Origin: Nitrospira sp.
Lineage (GTDB): Bacteria; Nitrospirota; Nitrospiria; Nitrospirales; Nitrospiraceae
Length of the DNA: 64,000 bases
Direction: 5' to 3'
Assembly (NCBI GenBank): GCA_024998685.1
Contig: JACOEH010000019.1
Coordinates: 1-64,000 of the forward strand
Under the pieces are notes generated by a model that was not told the origin of the DNA, did no database searches, and saw only the letters and a program-made list of their open reading frames with translations. A program made the position numbers and the translations under genes. Shown here one piece after another: positions 34,833-43,434 of this stretch (positions are counted from its first letter, which is position 1; each line of letters begins with the position of its first letter).

Positions 34833-35198
34833 AGCGACACCTCCGACTGAAATAAAGGGAATCATGCAAGCGAGGTGCCTCGTATGTGCGGGGGGATTTT
34901 GCCGACAGGGCTCCACCAAACTGCATCATTGAACTGAGTTTTCATGGAAGACTTGTCTCAGGGCAGACATCTTGTCCGAATATATCCTGGTTGATTGCTT
35001 CCGTTTCCAGGCTCTTTGTCTCTCACGGTTATGAGCGGGAGATCCAACGGTAGATTGATTGAAGGGCGGCTTTTAGACGGAAAGAAAGAATGAAAAAAGG
35101 ATGGCCACAAACGGCCTATGTTTTGCAGAGATGCCTTCTATGTCGGATGGTTTACAGGGAGAGCCGTCTCTTGAAATCAAAGCTGGAGCGAGCGGTGA
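34833..35198. other. Intergenic region between divergent genes
   Basis: This 366-bp region lies upstream of both the ASRT-like gene and the small metal-binding-like protein. Short open frames overlap (for example 35090-35434) but have no support. No clear promoter motif was found. Confidence 0.3.
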
Positions 35199-35468
35199 AT
35201 GAAGGGGGAAATCGTCATATTGACGCTTATCGTGTTTGTCTGGGTGGGGACCCTAGCTCAAGCCGAGGAACAGCCGGTGGGAATGTCGCATTCCACGGAA
35301 CGGCTCAACGAAGGCGTCTATGCATTGGGCGAAGCCATCGAACATGGAGAAAAACAGCAGACCGCGGATGCGACCGAACATATGATGCACGCCATTATGA
35401 AGCTGTCGCAGTCTGCCGGGCTTCAAATTCCTGAAGGAGTTGCAACCGGCAAAACGTCCACCAATTGA
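35199..35468 (+). CDS. Small periplasmic protein, SmbP-like
   Basis: This 89-aa product starts with a signal peptide (MKGEIVILTLIVFVWVGTLA, cleavage near AQA-EE). The mature part is two amphipathic helices with spaced His and Met (MSHSTERLNEGVYALGEAIE, HGEKQQTADATEHMMHAIMK). This resembles the four-helix His-rich small metal-binding protein SmbP of nitrifiers, though with fewer His. Metal binding is a weak inference. It lies 51 bp before the PRC-barrel gene. Confidence 0.6.
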   Translation: MKGEIVILTLIVFVWVGTLAQAEEQPVGMSHSTERLNEGVYALGEAIEHGEKQQTADATEHMMHAIMKLSQSAGLQIPEGVATGKTSTN

Positions 35469-35519
35469 ACGTCCGGGTTCCATACTGTTCACAAAATGAT
35501 AGACAGATTGGAGGTAGCC

Positions 35520-36188
35520 ATGAAGAAAGGGAGTAACGGATTGGGCCGTACGATGCTCATCGCCGCGATAGTGCTGACACCGGTTTGGGGCTTCGCCGAG
35601 GGTACCCGCAGTGAGCGACCCGGTGACGCAATGGTCGATCAAAACATGAATCAGTCGGAATCGTCTTTCGAGAAACAAGCGACCGATATGACCGCAGGCC
35701 GAGAGGGGATTGTCGGAAAATATGACGTTGTACCGGTTCTTCGCGGTAAGTTAGTCGACGAAAAGGGAGGACCGTTGGATCAAATTGTGAAAAATAAAAA
35801 GGGTGAGACCTTAGGCACCATCGAAAAGTTACTGAAGGACACCAAGACGGGAAAGATTCAGTATGCCGTCCTTGAGTTGGAAGAGACAAAAGATCAGCTG
35901 CCTGTCCAGTGGAGCCAGTTCAAACAGGAAAAGGGCCATCTGACGTTGAATGCCTCCCAAAAAGATTTGTATCCGATCGCGAGTTCCGTCTATTCCAAAG
36001 ATATGTCACCGGAAGTCTCTCAGTACATGGGTGAGATCAACAAGCTCCGCGAGCAACCGAAGCCGAAAGGCGATGGTCCAGGGGCACCGGGCCTTCCGTT
36101 TGAATCCGTGGGTGGCTTTGGGTCATCAGGACCCCCGCCGGGTCCGGCTCCGGGATATGAAGGTGGCAATCCGAGCAGCAAGCGGTAA
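35520..36188 (+). CDS. Secreted PRC-barrel domain protein
   Basis: TTGGAGGTAG precedes the ATG at 35520. The 222-aa product has a signal peptide (IAAIVLTPVWGFAEG), an unstructured stretch, then a PRC-barrel fold (about 80-150; LVDEKGGPLDQIVKNKKGET, GKIQYAVLELEE, DQLPVQWSQF) and a Gly/Pro-rich C-terminus (PGLPFESVGGFGSSGPPPGP). PRC barrels bind proteins or act as envelope-stress modules. A strong hairpin terminator follows at 36198-36229. Confidence 0.82.
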   Translation: MKKGSNGLGRTMLIAAIVLTPVWGFAEGTRSERPGDAMVDQNMNQSESSFEKQATDMTAGREGIVGKYDVVPVLRGKLVDEKGGPLDQIVKNKKGETLGTIEKLLKDTKTGKIQYAVLELEETKDQLPVQWSQFKQEKGHLTLNASQKDLYPIASSVYSKDMSPEVSQYMGEINKLREQPKPKGDGPGAPGLPFESVGGFGSSGPPPGPAPGYEGGNPSSKR

Positions 36189-36197
36189 AGGGGTTGT

Positions 36198-36229
36198 GCG
36201 AGGCGTCTCTCTACGACGCCTCGCTTTTT
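36198..36229 (+). terminator. Rho-independent terminator after the PRC-barrel gene
   Basis: A perfect 10-bp stem (gcgaggcgtc 36198-36207, gacgcctcgc 36215-36224) with a 7-nt loop is followed by TTTTT at 36225-36229. Confidence 0.9.
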
Positions 36230-36254
36230 GCTGCTCTACGAGGAGAGGTGTTCT

Positions 36255-36824
36255 ATGAAAGTCACTGTTGGGTTCTGGATCGGATGCGCGCTTCTCTCGA
36301 TTGTCGTGAGCGGGTGTAATCGGTATCAGGTCATTCCGGATCAGTGGGCGAATCGGGTCAACACACAATTGACATACGAACAGGTGAAAGCTGCGCCCGA
36401 CGCCGCGCGCGGACAAATAGTGGTCTGGGGAGGAGAAGTGCTCAACGCCGTACGAGACAATGAGAGGACGACGATCGAAGTGCTTGAGGTACCGTTGAAT
36501 AAGGATCATATTCCCCTCGAAAGCCGGGCGTCATCACGAGGACGATTCTTAGTGTTAGACAGTCGTGGCGAAATAATCGACCCTGCTATCTTTAAGGAAG
36601 GATCGAAAATTACCGTCATCGGGGAGGTTCTCGGCATTCGCACTGAGACGCTCGATAAAGCGGCCTATGACTTTCCGATTGTCGCGATACGCGATATGAC
36701 CATGTGGGACGAAAGCACGAGGCCCAACTATCCGCTTGCCGGATACTCCAATTATTACGGATACGGCTACTACGGGCACCGACCGTATATGTTTTTGGAA
36801 GGGGCTCACGTGTCGGGAAGTTAG
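36255..36824 (+). CDS. Slp-family outer membrane lipoprotein, third copy
   Basis: AGGAGAGG precedes the ATG at 36255. The 189-aa precursor has a lipoprotein signal (MKVTVGFWIGCALLSIVVSG, Cys next) and the Slp body (VIPDQWANRVNTQLTYEQVK, GQIVVWGGEVLNAV, IEVLEVPLN, FKEGSKITVIGEVLG), ending in a Tyr/Gly-rich tail (YSNYYGYGYYGHRPYM). It is clearly paralogous to the pair at 4338 and 4969 but shows no recent sequence sharing with them. Confidence 0.87.
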   Translation: MKVTVGFWIGCALLSIVVSGCNRYQVIPDQWANRVNTQLTYEQVKAAPDAARGQIVVWGGEVLNAVRDNERTTIEVLEVPLNKDHIPLESRASSRGRFLVLDSRGEIIDPAIFKEGSKITVIGEVLGIRTETLDKAAYDFPIVAIRDMTMWDESTRPNYPLAGYSNYYGYGYYGHRPYMFLEGAHVSGS

Positions 36825-36926
36825 GCCCGTAGGAATGCCGTAAGTTCGATTCGCAGTGGCACAAGCAGTCCGTGCAGATATCGCTCTACCCAAGTCGATG
36901 CTAATTCGCCCTATGGCCGAACACCT

Positions 36927-38648
36927 ATGAGATATGTTGCCGTCGCGACGGATTACGACAACACGCTGGCCGTCGATGGCCGGGTGGATCGCAAGACGAT
37001 CGCCGCCCTTGAGCGCCTCATCCAATCCGGGCGAAAAATCATTCTGGTCACCGGACGCCGGCTGCCGGACATTCTGGACGTCTTTCCAGAAATCGGGTTG
37101 TGCGAACGAGTCGTCGCAGACAACGGCGGCTTGCTCTATCGTCCCGCGACACGCGAACATACGATGTTGGCCCCTCCGATTCCTCCGGCGTTCATCGATG
37201 AACTCCGCCGCCGACAGGTTCCTGAGCTTTCGTTCGGGAACTCTATCGTAGGTACGGTTCGGCCGCATGAGGTCACGCTGCTTGAGGTCATTCGAGATTT
37301 GGGTCTTGAACTGCAAGTTATTTTCAATCGCGACTCCGTCATGGTCGTCCCGTCCGGCATCAACAAAGCCGGCGGTCTTGTGGCCGCATTGCAAGAGATA
37401 GGCTTATCGCCGCGCAACGTCGTGGCGATCGGGGATGCGGAAAACGATCATGCCCTGCTCAATCAATGTGAGTATGCGGTGGCCGTAGCCAACGCCGTCC
37501 CGACACTCAAAGACATCGCCGATTGGGTCACCGTCGGTACGGCTGGACAGGGAGTCGCCGAGGTCATCGATGAACTCGTGGCGCACGATCTTACCGCGTC
37601 CCCGTTCAGCTCGAGCCGCCGCAATGTCCTCATCGGTATGCGCCGGACCGGTGAGGAGGTGTCGATACCCACCACAGGCCTCAACTTGTTGCTGGCGGGC
37701 TCGTCGGGAAGCGGCAAATCGACGTTGGCCACCGGGATTCTTGAGCGTGTGATAGAGCAAGGGTACCAGATTTGTGTCATCGACCCTGAAGGAGACTACG
37801 AAGGGTTTGCGGGAGCGGTCATGTTCGGGACTCCGCAACGGGGACCGGGAATGACGGAGATTCTGACCGCGCTGGAAAGTCCGGACACGAATTTGGTCGT
37901 CAATCTCGTGGGCTTGCCGTTACAAGATCGTCCGGCCTTTTTCCTCGCTCTCTTGCCAGCCCTCCAGGAGCGTCGGGCCAAATCCGGTCGACCCCATTGG
38001 ATTCTCGTCGACGAAACGCACCATTTACTGCCTCGTGACTGGCAACCGGTGCAAGCTGTGCTGGCAAAAGATTTGACGGGCATGGTGTATGTCACCGTGC
38101 ACCCGGACCATGTCGCGAAATCGGTGCTCCTTGCAGTGGATGTGGTGGTGGCCTTAGGCGATGACCCGGCTGGTACGATCGCGGGATTTTGTCGTACGCT
38201 TGGCCTGCCTTTGCCGAAGGTAGAATCGACATCGCTGGACCATGGTGAAGCGGTTTTTTGGGATCGGCGGTCCACCGATTCGCCCAGCACATTGCGCATC
38301 GCCCCCTGTGAAGCAGACCGTCGGCGCCATCGCCGGAAATATGCCGAAGGCGAGTTGCCGGAGGATCGAAGCTTTTTTTTTCGGGGTCCGGACAATCTGC
38401 TGAACTTACGCGCGCACAATCTCATTCTCTTCATGCAACTCGCGGAGGGCGTCGATGAGAAGACGTGGTTGCACCACCTTCGACAGGGGGATTACAGTCA
38501 ATGGATGTCGGGGGGCATTAAGGATTCTCATTTGGCCGATACCGTTCGGCGGATTGAACAACAGCCGTCCATCAGCGCCGAACGCAGCCGACAGCTGATA
38601 CGTTCCGCCATTGAGGAACGGTACACGGTTCCCGCGACCGGTGTGTGA
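36927..38648 (+). CDS. HAD-IIB phosphatase fused to a HerA/DUF87-like ATPase
   Basis: This 573-aa protein has two parts. Residues 1-225 form a HAD-IIB (Cof-type) phosphatase: motif I DYDNTL (Asp9, Asp11), motif II LVTGR, and motifs III/IV in SGINKAGGLVAAL and VAIGDAENDHALL. Residues ~235-500 are a P-loop ATPase with Walker A AGSSGSGKST (about 257-266), DPEGDYEG, and Walker B HWILVDETHHLLP, matching the HerA/VirB4-like DUF87 ATPases in ordering. The C-terminal ~80 residues are helical. The role is unknown; sugar-phosphate or trehalose-type phosphatase activity combined with a DNA- or protein-moving ATPase is unusual. No clear ribosome binding site precedes the ATG. Confidence 0.82.
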   Translation: MRYVAVATDYDNTLAVDGRVDRKTIAALERLIQSGRKIILVTGRRLPDILDVFPEIGLCERVVADNGGLLYRPATREHTMLAPPIPPAFIDELRRRQVPELSFGNSIVGTVRPHEVTLLEVIRDLGLELQVIFNRDSVMVVPSGINKAGGLVAALQEIGLSPRNVVAIGDAENDHALLNQCEYAVAVANAVPTLKDIADWVTVGTAGQGVAEVIDELVAHDLTASPFSSSRRNVLIGMRRTGEEVSIPTTGLNLLLAGSSGSGKSTLATGILERVIEQGYQICVIDPEGDYEGFAGAVMFGTPQRGPGMTEILTALESPDTNLVVNLVGLPLQDRPAFFLALLPALQERRAKSGRPHWILVDETHHLLPRDWQPVQAVLAKDLTGMVYVTVHPDHVAKSVLLAVDVVVALGDDPAGTIAGFCRTLGLPLPKVESTSLDHGEAVFWDRRSTDSPSTLRIAPCEADRRRHRRKYAEGELPEDRSFFFRGPDNLLNLRAHNLILFMQLAEGVDEKTWLHHLRQGDYSQWMSGGIKDSHLADTVRRIEQQPSISAERSRQLIRSAIEERYTVPATGV

Positions 38649-38714
38649 TGCGCAAGACATTTTGCGGTATGGTTTTCGATATTATGAGCGCTATCCTGCC
38701 ATAACTTCATCACA

Positions 38715-39163
38715 TCACGAATGTTTGGGAATGACCGAAATTCCTCCGCTCACCTCCAAGACGGCTATTTGATTTGATCCATACGCTCGATCCCGGGGCC
38801 TTGCCTGGCGGCCGCCAGCACATCCTCCTCGTCGATTCGCGCCCGGTCCATCAACGGCTTCAGAGGAATGCCGTTTCCAACGATAATCATCGGCAGGCCG
38901 TCCAACCACCGTTCCGTCGCCGCCGCCGAGCGATGTTTCCAACAAGAGAGCAAAATATCCGCTCCGACCAGAGTGACGATGGCCAATACACCGGCCGTGA
39001 TCGAATAGTCGTCGCCCAGCATGGCATTTTGGCAGGCTTCGCTGATGATCAGCAGCAAGACGAAATCAAAGCTCGTCATCTGCATAAGGGGCCGGCGACC
39101 GGCCAGCCGAAAAACCAACAACAACACGAGGTAAATGGTCAGCGCCCGCAAAACCGTTTCCAT
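38715..39163 (-). pseudogene. DUF421/YetF-like membrane protein with a 3'-terminal frameshift
   Basis: From ATG 39163 the frame encodes three membrane helices (VLRALTIYLVLLLVFRLAG, FDFVLLLIISEACQNAMLG, VLAIVTLVGADILLSC) and the start of a YetF/DUF421 domain (IIVGNGIPLKPLMDRARIDE, then VLAAARQGPGIERMDQIK). It stops at 38765. One missing base there (aaatagcc for aaata-T-gcc) would give KYAVLEVSGGISVIPK and a stop at 38715, the normal family ending. Only about 16 residues are lost, so the protein may still work. A sequencing error is an alternative. Confidence 0.78.
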
Positions 39164-39199
39164 ACGGAACCTCACTGGTTAAATCAATGAAGACCGGCC

Positions 39200-39728
39200 C
39201 TAGGGAAACATGAATTGATGGAATCGGAGTGGACCGGCATTGTTGACGCGAATGCGACCAAAGTCCATCGCACCGATGGACTTTGGTCGCAGACGGAAGA
39301 CGATGACCGACGGCGTAGACGGTGCGTTGGTTTCAAACGTATACAGGCGTATACAGGAATCCGTCGATGCCGATGCTTGAGATGAGAGGTTCGGGAGTGA
39401 TGTGTTCGACGGCATGGCTGGTCCAGTACGTCCGATCGATTTCGACGGTTACTCGGTTCGACATTGTCGTTTCGGGCGACAGCATGAGCTGCAAGACCAA
39501 TTCGCCCTCATAGTGCCCGAAACGATCGTACAACAGCCGAAAGGTTTGCGGATTGTCCGTAACCTCCGTGCGTGTCAAGGGTCCGCTCCCGAACACACCA
39601 GCCAACGCCGCCACGACGATCAGGGCCATGCCGCCCCAACCGATGCGCTGTACGGTCCAGGTTTTTCGCTGTAGGTCGAGGTCTTGGTTGAGCTCAAGAT
39701 CGCCGATTCGTACGAGAGGGGATGTCAT
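39200..39728 (-). pseudogene. Membrane-anchored hypothetical protein frameshifted by a 10-bp duplication
   Basis: The first frame (from ATG 39728) has a short cytosolic part (VRIGDLELNQDLDLQRKTWT), one membrane helix (GGMALIVVAALAGVFG) and an extracytoplasmic beta-rich domain. It ends early at 39333. A perfect 10-bp tandem duplication (cgtatacagg at 39338-39347 and 39348-39357) shifts the frame. Removing one unit gives GIDGFLYTFETNAPSTPS and continues to a stop at 39200 (FGRIRVNNAGPLRFHQFMFP). It neighbours the YetF-like gene, a pairing I recall in other genomes. No function is known. Confidence 0.82.
39338..39357 (-). repeat. Perfect 10-bp tandem duplication causing a frameshift
   Basis: Two adjacent copies of cgtatacagg (plus strand). 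Deleting one unit restores a continuous reading frame in the minus-strand gene. Confidence 0.95.
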
Positions 39729-39768
39729 ACCGCCTAAAAACACCCGTCGTATGCATGAGTGCGGAGTC

Positions 39769-40245
39769 TTAATTGGTGAGTGGAACCGCCCTCGTCGCTT
39801 GAAGATGGCTTTGTAATGGAAAAGATCGTGGACCAGTTGTCGTCACTTTGCAAGGCTCGAATTCCTCTCTTTGCGGAAGGTTGTGACAGGCCTGATTCAC
39901 GAGTTCAATCAATCGAGGGAGTTCAAACGGTTTCGCGATACGCCCGAAGATGCCTTCGGCAAGATCAGGATGATCGGTCACATAGGTATCGACCGACATC
40001 AGAATAATGGGGGTCCCGGGCCAGATTATGCGGCACATCCCGATAAATTGCAGGCCGTTAAGCCGGGGCATGTGGTAGTCCACCAGCACGACGTCATACC
40101 GTCTTTTTTTCATCTGTTCCGACCCTCCGAAGCCGTCGGAAGCCGTGTATACGTTATAGCCGCGATCCATCAGGGTTATTCCGGTCAGATGCAGGATGTC
40201 CTCATTGTCATCTATGATCAGTGCCCGTTTCCCATATCCATCCAT
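39769..40245 (-). CDS. Single-domain response regulator
   Basis: GGAGGGCG precedes the ATG at 40245. The 158-aa product is a CheY-like receiver (LIIDDNEDILHLTGITLMD acidic pair; VVLVDYHMPRLNG phospho-acceptor Asp; ILMSVD; AKPFELPRLIELV with the conserved Lys-Pro), followed by about 35 residues of unremarkable tail. No output domain is present, so it acts through partners. It sits 91 bp downstream of the sigma-54 regulator on the same strand and may be co-transcribed. Confidence 0.88.
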   Translation of the reverse strand: MDGYGKRALIIDDNEDILHLTGITLMDRGYNVYTASDGFGGSEQMKKRRYDVVLVDYHMPRLNGLQFIGMCRIIWPGTPIILMSVDTYVTDHPDLAEGIFGRIAKPFELPRLIELVNQACHNLPQREEFEPCKVTTTGPRSFPLQSHLQATRAVPLTN

Positions 40246-40336
40246 CTCGCGCCCTCCCGCGTTACAACGGCGTTGTCGTTCTTTTAGTCGACACTCATAT
40301 TTCGCCCAAGAATCAAGCAAAGAACAGTCCACCGAT

Positions 40337-41794
40337 CTAGAGACGTGATAAGTCCAATTCCCGCGGATTGGACATTTCGTGAGACGGCTCGCTGTGCACC
40401 GGCGTAGACAAGATGTCCGGAGGCAGATACTTTGTCCGCTGCCCGTTTGCAAGACCGTATTGCCGCAGTTTGCGTAACAACGTCTTTCGATGAATCCCCA
40501 AAATCGCAGCCGATCGACCTAGATCTTGATGATGGTGCTTCAGGACTCGTACGATATGCTCTCGTTCCAATTCCTCCAAAGTGACCCATCCTTGCGCTTG
40601 AGCCGCCGTCTGCACTGTTGCCGTATGCACAGCATGTGGAAGGTCTTCGGGATAAATAATGGGATGCGGAGTGAGGGCGACCGCTCGCTCAATGGCGTGT
40701 TCGAGTTCCCGCACGTTTCCCGGCCACCAGTATCGGGTCAGAACCGAGATGGCGTCGGCCGACATTCCCGTGACCGGCTTCGGTTTGGAAGAACCATAGA
40801 TCTGCACGAAATGTTGTGCCAAGAGCGGCACGTCTTCCATGCGCTCCCGTAACGGAGGGATCCGTATCGTCACCACATTCAACCGATAATACAGGTCTTC
40901 GCGAAACGTTCCCGCCTGCACGAGTGAGCTCAGGTCTTTTTTTGACGCGGCAATAATGCGTACGTCGACGGTCGTGGTCATGGTACTGCCGACGCGTCGG
41001 AATTCTTTTTCCTGAATGACACGAAGCAATTTCCCTTGCAGCGCCGGCGAGAGATCGGCCACTTCGTCGAGGAAACAGGTGCCGAGATGGGCTTTCTCCA
41101 ATAAACCCTTCTTGGAGCTCACCGCGCCGGTGAACGCGCCTCGTTCGTGCCCGAACAGTTCGGATTCGAGCAACGTTTCGGTCAACGCTCCGCCATCGAC
41201 CGTCACGAAGGGGCCGGTACTACGCGCGCTGTTCACATGAATCGCCCGGGCGATGAGTTCTTTGCCGGTTCCGCTTTCACCCTCCAGCAGCACCGTGCTG
41301 TCCGTCTGAGCCACCCGAGCGATGGATTTGTAAACGGACACGACGGCCGGGCTGCTGCCGACGAGATTGTCGAACCGATAACGATCGCGAAGCTGTTCTT
41401 TGAGTTGCTGGTTCTGCCGGGATAGCTGGGTATGTTCGAGCGCCCGATGGACCACCAACCGCACGTCGTCCATGATGAACGGTTTACTCAGGTAGTCGAA
41501 CGCCCCTGCTCGGATGCCGTCCACCGCCGTCTTCAGGCTTCCGTAGGCCGTCATGAGTATCACGGGCATGTCGTGTCCGCGAGAACGTAACTCCCCAAGG
41601 AGACCGAGGCCGTCGAGCCCCGGCATATTGATGTCGGATATCACGAGATCCGGCGCCTGCCGAGCGACCATATCCAGGGCGATTTTTCCATCGGCCGCTG
41701 TGTCGACGCAGTACTCTTCTTTCAACAACGCATCTTGGAGCAACGCCTGCGTTTCAGCGTCATCATCCACGATCAAGATAGTGAGACGGTGCAT
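40337..41794 (-). CDS. NtrC-family sigma-54-dependent response regulator
   Basis: This 485-aa protein has a receiver (1-120; ILIVDDDAETQ, LVISDINMPGLDG), a sigma-54 AAA+ domain (about 140-375) with Walker A GESGTGKE, the sigma-54 contact loop GAFTGA, Walker B CFLDEVADLS and the arginine-finger region, and a C-terminal Fis-type HTH (DLGRSAAILGIHRKTLLRKL). It activates sigma-54 promoters upon phosphorylation. The cognate kinase is not adjacent, and no sigma-54 promoter is obvious nearby. Confidence 0.95.
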   Translation of the reverse strand: MHRLTILIVDDDAETQALLQDALLKEEYCVDTAADGKIALDMVARQAPDLVISDINMPGLDGLGLLGELRSRGHDMPVILMTAYGSLKTAVDGIRAGAFDYLSKPFIMDDVRLVVHRALEHTQLSRQNQQLKEQLRDRYRFDNLVGSSPAVVSVYKSIARVAQTDSTVLLEGESGTGKELIARAIHVNSARSTGPFVTVDGGALTETLLESELFGHERGAFTGAVSSKKGLLEKAHLGTCFLDEVADLSPALQGKLLRVIQEKEFRRVGSTMTTTVDVRIIAASKKDLSSLVQAGTFREDLYYRLNVVTIRIPPLRERMEDVPLLAQHFVQIYGSSKPKPVTGMSADAISVLTRYWWPGNVRELEHAIERAVALTPHPIIYPEDLPHAVHTATVQTAAQAQGWVTLEELEREHIVRVLKHHHQDLGRSAAILGIHRKTLLRKLRQYGLANGQRTKYLPPDILSTPVHSEPSHEMSNPRELDLSRL

Positions 41795-42121
41795 AGTTCA
41801 CTCCATACGGCAATGGCGTGCCGTTGTTGCGCTCTTCGTATACGGTCGATCTACGGCATTGCGCGGGCAGACTCGACGAAGGCTGCACGCAGCATCATCG
41901 TTGTGCCGACCAGGACGGCTCACGACATGTCGTCGATGAGCGGGAACAAGTTGTCTCATTCGTCGGAGGGGACCTGTAGTCAAGCGGCATGCCTGACATG
42001 CTGATTTGTCAATAACTTCGCTCGACGCATCTGTCTGGCAGTGTTCGTGCTTAGGCAGCAGATACATGTTCCACTCAAATGGGAGGCATGTCATTTCACA
42101 ATCCACGAAAGGAGTACTGCC
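41795..42121. other. Intergenic region, no supported gene
   Basis: This 327-bp region lies between the divergent sigma-54 regulator and zinc-ribbon genes. Overlapping short frames exist without ribosome binding sites. AAAGGAG before 42122 is the leader of the next gene. Confidence 0.3.
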
Positions 42122-42322
42122 ATGGTTTGCGAACGATGCGGTGGATTTACAATCCATGATTATTTCTACGGCGCCACAGATTACTTTGCGTGGCAATGTT
42201 TGGGTTCCCGCTGTGTAAATTGTGGAGCGATCACGAACATTCAACCCATCGATTCCGGTGACACAAGCGCTGGGCGCAGGACGAATCATTCACGAACGCG
42301 ACAAGCAACTATCGCGCGATGA
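42122..42322 (+). CDS. Small zinc-ribbon protein
   Basis: AAAGGAG at 42108-42114 precedes the ATG. The 66-aa product has two Cys pairs (MVCERCGG and SRCVNCG) separated by an aromatic segment (FYGATDYFAWQC), a one-domain zinc-ribbon layout, followed by a basic tail (GRRTNHSRTRQATIAR). Such small ribbons often bind RNA or protein. Function is unknown. Confidence 0.7.
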   Translation: MVCERCGGFTIHDYFYGATDYFAWQCLGSRCVNCGAITNIQPIDSGDTSAGRRTNHSRTRQATIAR

Positions 42323-42672
42323 TAAGCGTGCTTATTCGTCAACACGTCCGAATGCACGTCATCGAGTGCGCGGAGCCAGGTGTCATTCACCGTCATCACC
42401 GTTTTGCGCCTGGTGGGGCGGTGACGGCACCAGGCGACCAGCACACCGGCTGCGAGTAACCATGAGCACAAATTGTCTCGACCGGATGTGTTACGCATAA
42501 CTGTAGGCAACAGTGTGATCTAAGATGCAATGTCCGCCTACTGGAAATACCCCTGGTGCCGACTCCGATGTGCGAAGCGGACTCGCTTCATCGTATAAAG
42601 TGTGCCGATTCACGACCACGAAGGTATGTAAGGTATGTATTGAGTGACAACAAGGTTGACTAAGGAGGTGAG
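42323..42672 (+). other. Intergenic region, no supported gene
   Basis: This 350-bp stretch has no convincing open frame. A 9-bp direct repeat (aggtatgta, 42623-42631 and 42632-42640) lies just before the Shine-Dalgarno of the gene at 42673. Confidence 0.3.
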
Positions 42673-43035
42673 ATGGGATGGAACGTGTCGAATAAAATCG
42701 TCTGTCTTGGTTTCGCGCTGCTGGCATGGGATATCGGCGATGTGGGATATGCCGAACAAACGACAGAAATCGCCGACAGTTCCTCCGGCGAAGATTTTCA
42801 ATACCACCACGTCGTCACCGGCACCTTGGACCAGCTTGATTTCGACACCGGTAAGGGGTTGCTGAAAACCGATCTCGGTAAACCGGTATTCTTTGAGATG
42901 ATCAGGCCGGAATTATTCAGACGGTTGTCGGTGGGGCAGCGTGTGACAATCGGAATGAATGAACAGGGTCAGGCTGTTAAGGTCATGGAAATTCCACCGG
43001 GCGAACTTCCGAGTCCCCCGTCTACGGTGCAATAA
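42673..43035 (+). CDS. Hypothetical secreted protein
   Basis: TAAGGAGGTGAG, a near-perfect ribosome binding site, precedes the ATG at 42673. The 120-aa product has a signal peptide (NKIVCLGFALLAWDIGDVGY, cleavage near YAE). Its middle resembles a small beta-barrel (YHHVVTGTLDQLDFDTGKGL, FFEMIRPELFRRLSVGQRVT, IGMNEQGQAVKVME), ending Pro-rich. A ligand-binding OB-like fold is conceivable. The family is not recognised. Confidence 0.7.
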   Translation: MGWNVSNKIVCLGFALLAWDIGDVGYAEQTTEIADSSSGEDFQYHHVVTGTLDQLDFDTGKGLLKTDLGKPVFFEMIRPELFRRLSVGQRVTIGMNEQGQAVKVMEIPPGELPSPPSTVQ

Positions 43036-43148
43036 CCTCTTCATGCCGCAAGGGGAGTACTCAAGCATGACGACTGCTCCCCTGTCCTCACCTTTGCGGA
43101 GGAGTAACCTTACAAGGAATGCGCGTCGGTCGGATCGCGGTGGGTGGC

Positions 43149-43174
43149 ACCCGGGGTGAGAAAGCACCCCGGGT
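43149..43174. terminator. Perfect 10-bp hairpin between convergent genes
   Basis: The arms acccggggtg (43149-43158) and caccccgggt (43165-43174) are perfect complements around a 6-nt loop. AAAAAA follows on the plus strand, so on the minus strand T-run precedes the stem. It probably serves as a bidirectional stop between the 42673 gene and the minus-strand DUF1328 gene, though it is not a canonical intrinsic terminator in either direction. Confidence 0.5.
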
Positions 43175-43193
43175 AAAAAATCTCAGGAAATCG

Positions 43194-43361
43194 TCACGTA
43201 ACCGGCGGTCGTCGACCCAAGACCAGGCCGACAATAGCGACGATGAGGAAGATGACAAACAGGATATAGGCGATGTTTGTCGCCGTCCCTGCAACTCCCG
43301 AGAGGCCCAAAACGCCTGCAATGATCGCGATGATCAGAAATGTTATAGCCCAGCTCAGCAT
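43194..43361 (-). CDS. DUF1328 small membrane protein
   Basis: TAAGGAGGTGTAACC precedes the ATG at 43361. The 55-aa product is two hydrophobic helices ([19 protein letters not shown] and [20 protein letters not shown]) with a short GLSGVAGTA turn and a basic end (GRRPPVT), the exact DUF1328/YtjA pattern. These tiny inner-membrane proteins are often stress-induced and of unknown function. Confidence 0.9.
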   Translation of the reverse strand: MLSWAITFLIIAIIAGVLGLSGVAGTATNIAYILFVIFLIVAIVGLVLGRRPPVT

Positions 43362-43434
43362 GGTTACACCTCCTTAGAAATCGATCAAACGATGATTGCA
43401 CTCACTTCTAGCGGACGGGATTCACGGCCCTCGC

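Noticed and set aside
42029-42044. GG-N10-GC as a sigma-54 promoter before the zinc-ribbon gene
   Set aside because: Only the two dinucleotides match; the surrounding consensus (TGGCAC, TTGC) is not met.
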